NCBI RefSeq assembly: GCF_008312895.1
Contig: NZ_VSSP01000002.1
Span: forward strand, 186,001 to 250,000
Reading direction: 5' to 3'
DNA from: Luteimonas suaedae
Lineage (GTDB): Bacteria > Pseudomonadota > Gammaproteobacteria > Xanthomonadales > Xanthomonadaceae
DNA length: 64,000 nucleotides
In this document: in pieces, positions 58,976 through 64,000 of the stretch
How the letters are laid out: the number at the start of each line of letters is the position of its first letter
Position numbering within the stretch: position 1 is the stretch's first letter
Position numbers and translations under genes: made by a program
Notes under the pieces: generated by a model
Told to the model about the DNA's origin: nothing
Databases searched by the model: none
What the model saw: only the letters and a program-made list of their open reading frames with translations

Positions 58976-59003
58976 CGGCGGAATCGCGACGCCAGGCCGC
59001 CGG

Positions 59004-59483
59004 TCAATGCTGGTGACCGCCCTCGCCATGGACGTGGCCGTGCTCGATCTCCTCGGCACTGGCCTCGCGCACCTCGACGATCTCGACGTCGAAATGCAGG
59101 TCCTTGCCGGCCATCGGATGGTTGAGGTCGACGTCGACCACGCTCATGCCGACCTTCTGCACGGTCACCGCGCGCGGGCCGAAGTTGGTGTTAAGCACCA
59201 CTTGCATGCCCGGGGCCAGCCGCTGCCCGCCGAAGTGCTTCTTCGGCACGCGCTGGGTCAGTCCGTCGCGGCGCTCGCCATAGGCATCGGCGGCGGCGAT
59301 GTCGGCGCTGAAACTGTCGCCGGCGACGCGGCCTTCCATCGCCTGCTCCAGGCCCGGGATGATGTTGCCGTGCCCGGCCAGGATTGCCAGCGGTTCGCGC
59401 TCCTTCGAGCTTTCGGTCGGCGGCTGCCCGGCCTCGGAAACGGTGTAGTGGAAGCGGACGACGCGGTCTTTCTCTATTTTCAT
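59004..59483 (-). CDS. slyD: FKBP-type peptidyl-prolyl isomerase SlyD
   Basis: SlyD is a cytoplasmic prolyl isomerase and metal-binding chaperone. The 159-residue product starts MKIEKDRVVRFHYTVSEAG, has the FKBP flank LAGHGNIIPGLEQAMEGR, an inserted IF domain (about residues 68-125), and DVDLNHPMAGKDLHFDVE. The tail EIEHGHVHGEGGHQH is His-rich and likely binds nickel or zinc, though it is much shorter than in E. coli and has no Cys. Confidence 0.94.
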   Translation of the reverse strand: MKIEKDRVVRFHYTVSEAGQPPTESSKEREPLAILAGHGNIIPGLEQAMEGRVAGDSFSADIAAADAYGERRDGLTQRVPKKHFGGQRLAPGMQVVLNTNFGPRAVTVQKVGMSVVDVDLNHPMAGKDLHFDVEIVEVREASAEEIEHGHVHGEGGHQH

Positions 59484-59560
59484 GCCGATGGATACCTGTG
59501 ACGCGGCGCTTGCGCCGCTTGTGCGAGAGTGCTTGTGCAGAGCTCGGGGATTCGGCCAAG

Positions 59561-60139
59561 ATGCGGACCGTGAGCGATGCGCATTATCCGGGCTTCATCC
59601 GCACCGCGCCAATCCGGCCGCGCGGGGCATGGCGGTCGCGCACCGCAGTGGCGCTCCTGGCCGGCGCCCTGCTGCTGGCGGCCTGTGGCCGCGATGATGT
59701 CCGCCCGTCCGGCGGACCGGGCGCGCAGCGGCACTGGCCGGTCGTGCAACCTGCCGACACGGCCGCCGCCAACGCGGTGGTGATGCGTGCCATCAGCCTG
59801 GTCGGCACGCCCTACCGCTACGGCGGCAATAGCCCGGAAGGCGGCTTCGACTGCAGCGGCCTGGTCAACTACGTCTACGACGACATGCTCGACCTGCGCC
59901 TGCCGCGAACCTCGCGCGATCTGGCCGCCTACCAGGGCCCGCGCATCGCCGCCGAACGGCTGGCGGCCTCGGACCTGGTGTTCTTCGGCAGCCGCGGCAA
60001 CGTCACCCACGTCGGCATCTATGTCGGCGAAGGACGCTTCGTGCATGCCCCCAGCAGCGGCGGCACGGTGCGCCTGGATCGGCTGGATGGCCACTACTGG
60101 CGCGACCACTACAGCGGCGCGAAACGCATCGTGCGTTGA
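59561..60139 (+). CDS. NlpC/P60 family hydrolase, lipoprotein-like
   Basis: The 192-residue product has an N-terminal helix with AGALLLAACGRDD, a likely lipobox (Cys about residue 42 after a charged leader), and an NlpC/P60 peptidase domain (about residues 75-190) with YGGNSPEGGFDCSGLVNYVY (catalytic Cys), THVGIYVG (His) and VHAPSSGG. These enzymes cut gamma-D-glutamyl-diaminopimelate links in peptidoglycan. The start is uncertain: ATG at 59561 or GTG at 59570. A second paralogue follows at 109 bases. Confidence 0.86.
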   Translation: MRTVSDAHYPGFIRTAPIRPRGAWRSRTAVALLAGALLLAACGRDDVRPSGGPGAQRHWPVVQPADTAAANAVVMRAISLVGTPYRYGGNSPEGGFDCSGLVNYVYDDMLDLRLPRTSRDLAAYQGPRIAAERLAASDLVFFGSRGNVTHVGIYVGEGRFVHAPSSGGTVRLDRLDGHYWRDHYSGAKRIVR

Positions 60140-60247
60140 AATTTCTCGCTGATTCAGCGACTTGCGTCGCATTCATTAACATAATTTTAACGAACGCGTC
60201 ACGCGAGTGGGGCACCATCACGCCACAACGACAAGATTGAATTCAGC

Positions 60248-60916
60248 GTGACGACAGAAGCCTCGGATCTCGGCCGCATTGCCGCCACCCCTTCCCGCCG
60301 TTTCGGGCGGACCCTCTCCTTCCTGCTGGCCACCGCGCTTGCCGGTGCGGCGATGCCTGCCCTGGCGGCGACCGGCCTGGCCGGCGACTCGGCCGACCAG
60401 TCGCCGCTCAATCGTTCGGTCAGCCAATCGCTCGCGCAGCCGCTGCCGGTCGCCTTGGGGCGCGAACTGCTGTTCGCCGCCGACGTCAACCAGCTGATCG
60501 CCGCCGGAATCGGCGACGTTCCGGCGTCGGCCGAGGGGCGTCAACAGACGCTGCTGCAACGGGGTCTCGCCCTGCTCGGCACGCCGTATCGCTGGGGCGG
60601 CACCTCTCCGGACGGCGGCTTCGACTGCAGCGGCCTGGTCAGCTACGTTTTCCGCACCGCGCTCGGCATCGAGCTGCCGCGCGTCTCGCGTGACATGGCC
60701 ACCACCGGTGAGCAGATCGAACGCACGCAACTCGACGCCGGCGACCTGGTGTTCTTCGCCCGCCGCGGCCGGCGCGTCGATCACGTCGGCATCTACCTGG
60801 GCAACGGCCGCTTCCTGCATGCGCCGCGCAGCGGTCGCGACGTCACTGTCTCCAGCCTCGACAGCGGCTACTGGAGCCGGAAGTTCACGCTGGCGCGCCG
60901 GGTGACCGGCGTCTGA
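60248..60916 (+). CDS. NlpC/P60 family hydrolase, secreted
   Basis: The 222-residue product starts at a GTG (60248) and has a long signal peptide (cleavage near ALAATG, residue 41), a 60-residue linker, and an NlpC/P60 domain with YRWGGTSPDGGFDCSGLVSY (Cys), DHVGIYLG (His) and LHAPRSGRDV. It is clearly a paralogue of the gene before it, from which it differs by lacking a lipobox. A terminator follows. The 108-base gap between them is AT-rich, unlike the flanks, and may hold a separate promoter. Confidence 0.88.
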   Translation: MTTEASDLGRIAATPSRRFGRTLSFLLATALAGAAMPALAATGLAGDSADQSPLNRSVSQSLAQPLPVALGRELLFAADVNQLIAAGIGDVPASAEGRQQTLLQRGLALLGTPYRWGGTSPDGGFDCSGLVSYVFRTALGIELPRVSRDMATTGEQIERTQLDAGDLVFFARRGRRVDHVGIYLGNGRFLHAPRSGRDVTVSSLDSGYWSRKFTLARRVTGV

Positions 60917-60940
60917 GCCACCCGGCATCGCGCGATTCCG

Positions 60941-60969
60941 AAGGCCGCCACTGGCGGCCTTCTTCGTTT
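60941..60969 (+). terminator. rho-independent terminator
   Basis: AAGGCCGCC-ACT-GGCGGCCTT is followed by CTTCGTTTC. It lies 24 bases after the second NlpC/P60 gene. Confidence 0.8.
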
Positions 60970-61094
60970 CCGCGTTGACACCCCGCCGCCACGAGCGAGC
61001 ACACGCGCCGGCGAATCGCAGCGATCGTGCGCTGCGGCTTGCCGGCAACGGCGGCGCACGCCATGCTCGGGCGCGTCGACGGGGAGGAACGACG

Positions 61095-61508
61095 ATGCTG
61101 CGGACGTTCGGGGCGGTGCTGCTGGGTCTGCTGGTGGGCGTGGCGACGATGCTGGCGCTGGAATACGCCGGCATGGCGCTGTTCCCGCCACCACCGGATC
61201 TCGACCTGCAGGACGAGGCCGACCTGGCCCGCCTGGTCGCGAGCGCATCGACCGGCAAGCTGCTGTGGGTGCTGGGCGGCTGGTGCCTGGCCGGCTTTGC
61301 CGGCGCCTGGGTCGCCGCGCGGCTGGCGCGCGGGCATCGCCTGCTCGCGGGGCTGGCGGTCGGCGGACTGATCGTCGCCGGCGTGATCCTCAACGTGGCG
61401 GCCCTGCCGCATCCGCTGTGGATGATCCTCGCCGGCCTGCTGTTGCCGATGCCGCTGGCGTGGCTGGCGACGCGACTGGCCGCGCGCCGAACAGCACCGC
61501 GGCTCTGA
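61095..61508 (+). CDS. membrane protein, function unknown
   Basis: The 137-residue product has four helices (about residues 4-28, 55-78, 82-103 and 108-128) and an acidic loop (LDLQDEADLARLV). No family can be named with confidence. GGGAGGAAC precedes the ATG at 61095, supporting that start over longer ones. The BASS transporter gene follows 40 bases downstream in the same direction. Confidence 0.68.
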   Translation: MLRTFGAVLLGLLVGVATMLALEYAGMALFPPPPDLDLQDEADLARLVASASTGKLLWVLGGWCLAGFAGAWVAARLARGHRLLAGLAVGGLIVAGVILNVAALPHPLWMILAGLLLPMPLAWLATRLAARRTAPRL

Positions 61509-61548
61509 ACCAACGCTCCGCGACCGCCCTTCCACCCAGGAGATCCGC

Positions 61549-62433
61549 ATGCAGGCCACGTTGCTGACCACCCTGTTGTTGCCGCTCGCACTCGGCGTGA
61601 TCATGCTCGGCCTCGGACTCGGGCTGACGATCGACGACTTTCGCCGCGTCGCCCGCTATCCGCGCGCGGTGCTGACGGGGCTGTTACTGCAGACCGCGGT
61701 GCTGCCCTGGGTGGCGCTGGGCCTGGCGCTGGCCTTCGGGCTGCCGCCGGAACTGGCGGTGGGACTGATGCTGCTGGCCGCCTCGCCGGGCGGCGCCACC
61801 GCCAACATCTACAGTCACCTGGCGCGCGGCGACGTCGCGCTCAACATCACCCTGACCGCGGTCAACAGCATGCTGTGCCTGGTCACGCTGCCGCTGATCC
61901 TCAACCTGTCACTCGAGTTCTTCCTCGGCGCCGGCCAGTACGTGCCGCCGCCGGTGCGCAAGATCGTCGAGGTGGCGGTGATCATCGTGCTGCCGGTGGC
62001 GATCGGAATGACCGTCCGCGCCTTCGCGCCCGGCTTCGCCGCACGCATGGAGAAGCCGATCCGGCTGCTGTCGGTCGTGGTGCTCGCGCTGCTGATCACA
62101 GCGGCGGTGGTGCAGGAATGGAACACGCTGCTGACCTACTTCGCCGCGGTCGGGCTGGCCTGCCTGCTGTTCAACCTGGCCAGCATGGCCACCGGCTACG
62201 CCGCACCGCTGGCGCTGAAGCTGCCGAAGCGGCAGGCGATCGCGATCGCGATGGAGATCGGCATCCACAACGGCACGTTGGCAATCTTCGTCGCGCTCAA
62301 CGTGCTCGGCAACGCCACGATGTCGGTGCCGGCGGCGGTCTACAGCCTGCTGATGTTCTTCACCGCGGCCGGCTTCGCGCTCTGGGTCAACCGCGGGCGC
62401 GAGCCGGTGCCGGCGTCGGCAAGCGGGGGCTGA
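61549..62433 (+). CDS. bile acid:sodium symporter (BASS) family transporter
   Basis: The 294-residue product has nine to ten helices and the family's LLAASPGGATANIYSHLARG (sodium-site region) and AMEIGIHNGTLAIFVALNV. BASS members in bacteria carry bile acids, pantoate, keto acids or other organic anions with sodium; cargo is unknown here. AGGAG precedes the ATG at 61549. Likely co-transcribed with the small membrane protein before it. Confidence 0.9.
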   Translation: MQATLLTTLLLPLALGVIMLGLGLGLTIDDFRRVARYPRAVLTGLLLQTAVLPWVALGLALAFGLPPELAVGLMLLAASPGGATANIYSHLARGDVALNITLTAVNSMLCLVTLPLILNLSLEFFLGAGQYVPPPVRKIVEVAVIIVLPVAIGMTVRAFAPGFAARMEKPIRLLSVVVLALLITAAVVQEWNTLLTYFAAVGLACLLFNLASMATGYAAPLALKLPKRQAIAIAMEIGIHNGTLAIFVALNVLGNATMSVPAAVYSLLMFFTAAGFALWVNRGREPVPASASGG

Positions 62434-62772
62434 GCTTCTTTCAGCCACGGATCGACGCGGATGAACGCGGATCGAAACTGCAGCCGACGGTTCATTCCAA
62501 CGGCCCGGCCACTCGGGTAAGCCGACGGGAACGGCGCCGCCCGGGCGCGGCGACCGCAGACCCGCGCCGCTTCTGCGCCGCCATGGCGAGGTCGCGCTGC
62601 CCGCGTAGGAGCGCGCCATGCGCGCGATGCCGCGGGTGCCGGCAGGATCCGGTGGACGCCGCGATCCTGGACCGGCAGGCGCGCTGGTCACCGAAGTTCG
62701 CGGGCGGCGCCATGCCCGCGGCATCGCGCGCATGGCGCGCTCCTACGGATGCAGGCGGTTCGCGGCCACGCC
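62434..62772. other. intergenic stretch with REP doublet copy 3
   Basis: The gap between the converging BASS and DAACS genes is 339 bases. Besides the REP doublet at 62605-62746 it contains GCCACGGATCGACGCGGATG with AACGCGGAT (about 62453-62481), another short repeat type known from related genomes as far as I recall. No gene is seen. Confidence 0.6.
62605..62746. repeat. 142-bp REP doublet, copy 3
   Basis: Same orientation as 257-399. It runs from GTAGGAGCGCGCCATGCGCG to its reverse complement. It differs from copy 1 by a few interior substitutions and ends 26 bases before the DAACS stop. Confidence 0.87.
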
Positions 62773-64000
62773 TCAGCGCGGCGTGCCGGACTCCTCCGCC
62801 GCACCTTCCATTCCGATGTTGCTCGACGCCGCGTCGTAGACCTTGCGATCCAGCAGCCCGGTCTCCTTGGCCACCAGCACCGGCACCAGCATCTGCCCGG
62901 TGACGTTGGTCATGGTGCGCATCATGTCGAGCACCCGGTCGATCGCCAGCAGGATGCCCAGCACTTCCAGCGGCAGGCCCGCCGCGCTCAGCACCACGGT
63001 GGCCATCACCACCGCGGTGCCGGGCACGCCGGCGGTGCCGAAGCTGCCGAGCACCGAGGCCAGCAGGATGGCGATGTACTGCGCGAAGCTCAGCTCGATG
63101 CCGTAGTACTGCGCGGCGAAGATCGCCGCCAGTGACGGATAGATCGCGCCGCAGCCGTCCATCTTGATGCTGGCGCCGAGCGGCACCGCGAACGCAGCGT
63201 AGTCGCGGTTCACCCCGAGGTTGTGGGTGACGCTGCGCAGCGCCGCCGGCAGCGCGGCGAAGCTGGACGAACTGACGAACGCCACCTGCATGCCGGCCGC
63301 CGCACCGCGGAAGAACTTCAGTGGATTGAGCCCGTGCGCCAGCAGCAGGCCGCCGTAGACGAAGACGATGTGCAGCCCGCAGGCCAGGTACAGCGCGATG
63401 ACGAAGTTGCCCAGCGGCAGCAGCTTCTCGAAACCGTAGGCGCCGACCAGGCCCGCGATCAGGCCGAAGGTGCCGATCGGGGTGACCTCGAGCACGAAGC
63501 GAGTGACCTGGATCATCGCCTCGCTGGCCTGTCCCACCAGCTTGCGCAGGCCCTCGGTGCGCTCGCCCAGCTTCACCAGCGCGAAGCCGAGCAGCCCGGC
63601 GAAGAAGATGACCTGCAGGATCTTGCCCTCGGCCAGCGCCGCGAACGGATTGGTCGGCACGATGTCCAGCAGCACCTGTACCGGCGTCGGCACGTCGCGC
63701 GGCGTGTAGTCCGGCGGCGGCGCCAGGTCGACGCCAACGCCCGGGTTGAAGACGAAGGCGATCGCCAGTCCGACGCCGACCGCGAGGGTCGCGGTGATCG
63801 CGAACCAGCCGAACGTGCGTCCGCCCAGCGCCGCCACCGACTGCTGGCCGTGCAGCGCCGAGACCGCGTTGATCACCGCGAAGAACACCAGCGGCACCGC
63901 GATCATGCGGATCAGGTTGACGTACAACGTGCCCAACGGCTGCAGCCAGATTTCCGCCGCGGGGCCGAGCAACCAGCCGGCCAGCGCACCGAGCACGAAG
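62773..64000 (-). CDS. dicarboxylate/amino acid:cation symporter, N-terminus beyond window
   Basis: The gene runs off the right edge; 409 residues are visible. It belongs to the DAACS (GltP/DctA) family: helices throughout, the Ser-rich hairpin FVSSSSFAALPAALRSV, the substrate loop VPLGASIKMDGCGAIYPSL, where KMDGCG replaces the common NMDGTA, and GTAGVPGTAVVMATVVL. The cargo, C4-dicarboxylates or amino acids, cannot be decided from this. The missing part is probably short, since the first visible helix (LGALAGWLLG) corresponds to the family's helix 1. Confidence 0.9.
   Translation of the reverse strand, partial: FVLGALAGWLLGPAAEIWLQPLGTLYVNLIRMIAVPLVFFAVINAVSALHGQQSVAALGGRTFGWFAITATLAVGVGLAIAFVFNPGVGVDLAPPPDYTPRDVPTPVQVLLDIVPTNPFAALAEGKILQVIFFAGLLGFALVKLGERTEGLRKLVGQASEAMIQVTRFVLEVTPIGTFGLIAGLVGAYGFEKLLPLGNFVIALYLACGLHIVFVYGGLLLAHGLNPLKFFRGAAAGMQVAFVSSSSFAALPAALRSVTHNLGVNRDYAAFAVPLGASIKMDGCGAIYPSLAAIFAAQYYGIELSFAQYIAILLASVLGSFGTAGVPGTAVVMATVVLSAAGLPLEVLGILLAIDRVLDMMRTMTNVTGQMLVPVLVAKETGLLDRKVYDAASSNIGMEGAAEESGTPR

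Noticed and set aside
56433..59501. Plus-strand open frame of 1022 codons spanning four minus-strand genes
   Set aside because: Runs antisense across dadA-like, DUF418 and slyD genes; Arg/Gln/His-rich composition is that of a shadow frame.

Overview
The window is GC-rich, densely packed chromosomal DNA from a gammaproteobacterium, most likely of the Xanthomonadaceae/Lysobacteraceae (Lysobacter or Luteimonas type). This rests on gene order and protein character, not on a database search: comEC-exbB-exbD-msbA-lpxK-kdsB, pyrG-kdsA-eno-ftsB-ispD-ispF-truD and surE-pcm-yqaA-nlpD all occur in arrangements familiar from that family, and GTAG-type REP palindromes like those of Stenotrophomonas lie between genes. 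No rRNA, complete tRNA, transposase, prophage or CRISPR array was found. Both ends cut genes (kdsB on the left, a dicarboxylate/amino-acid symporter on the right).

Layout. 1-7048 (minus strand): envelope and DNA-uptake cluster comEC-exbB-exbD-msbA-lpxK-kdsB. 7049-8980 (plus): a lower-GC accessory island with two well-formed integron attC sites (7702-7761, 8115-8174), at least two gene cassettes and no integrase, followed by two more small membrane-protein genes. 9108-10006: GFA-family and HIT-family genes. 10046-12038: lolD and the LolC/E permease. 12092-17208: ygfX, sdhE, a MAPEG protein, sdhBADC and a 50-residue SDHAF4-like factor, so the succinate dehydrogenase operon sits with two assembly factors. 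17249-26082: ygfZ, an OmpA-like lipoprotein, a fused alpha/beta 2-oxoacid dehydrogenase E1, a DASS transporter, a GNAT acetyltransferase, glutaryl-CoA dehydrogenase and a glycine-zipper protein. 26249-33306: a small membrane protein, TatD, TcdA, a membrane cytochrome c'-like protein, a glycine-zipper lipoprotein, a cold-shock protein, a DUF456 protein, phospholipase A (pldA) and PutP. 33307-34102: a gene-free tract with a nested repeat. 34103-38951: folP with a coupled micro-ORF, ftsH, rlmE, yhbY and a Mth938-like gene. 39177-41972: nlpD-yqaA-pcm-surE, stop/start coupled, with no rpoS beside nlpD. 42084-43943: a LuxR solo, an Smr-domain protein and a small lipoprotein. 44058-51419: truD-ispF-ispD-ftsB-eno-(exported protein of unknown function)-kdsA-pyrG. 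51554-64000: a small exported protein, parE, hutG, a glutathione-reductase-like enzyme coupled to a DadA-like oxidoreductase, a DUF418 protein, slyD, two NlpC/P60 hydrolases, a membrane protein, a BASS transporter and a DAACS transporter.

How the genes work together. Several sets form pathways: CMP-Kdo synthesis (kdsA, kdsB) with lipid A kinase (lpxK) and lipid A flipping (msbA); MEP isoprenoid steps (ispD, ispF); lipoprotein sorting (lolCD); complex II with its assembly factors; cell-wall turnover (nlpD, two NlpC/P60 enzymes, OmpA-like lipoprotein). Stop/start overlaps of the ATGA type at many junctions indicate tight translational coupling.

The most unusual content is not enzymatic: the integrase-less attC cassette cluster next to comEC; three copies of a 142-143 bp GTAG-ended REP doublet, one of which supplies the lpxK stop codon; inverted repeats that hold the stop codons of converging genes and encode short charged protein tails; a nested tandem/inverted repeat beside folP; an exported protein of unknown function wedged between kdsA and eno with overlaps on both sides; and a lux-box-like dyad close to a LuxR solo.
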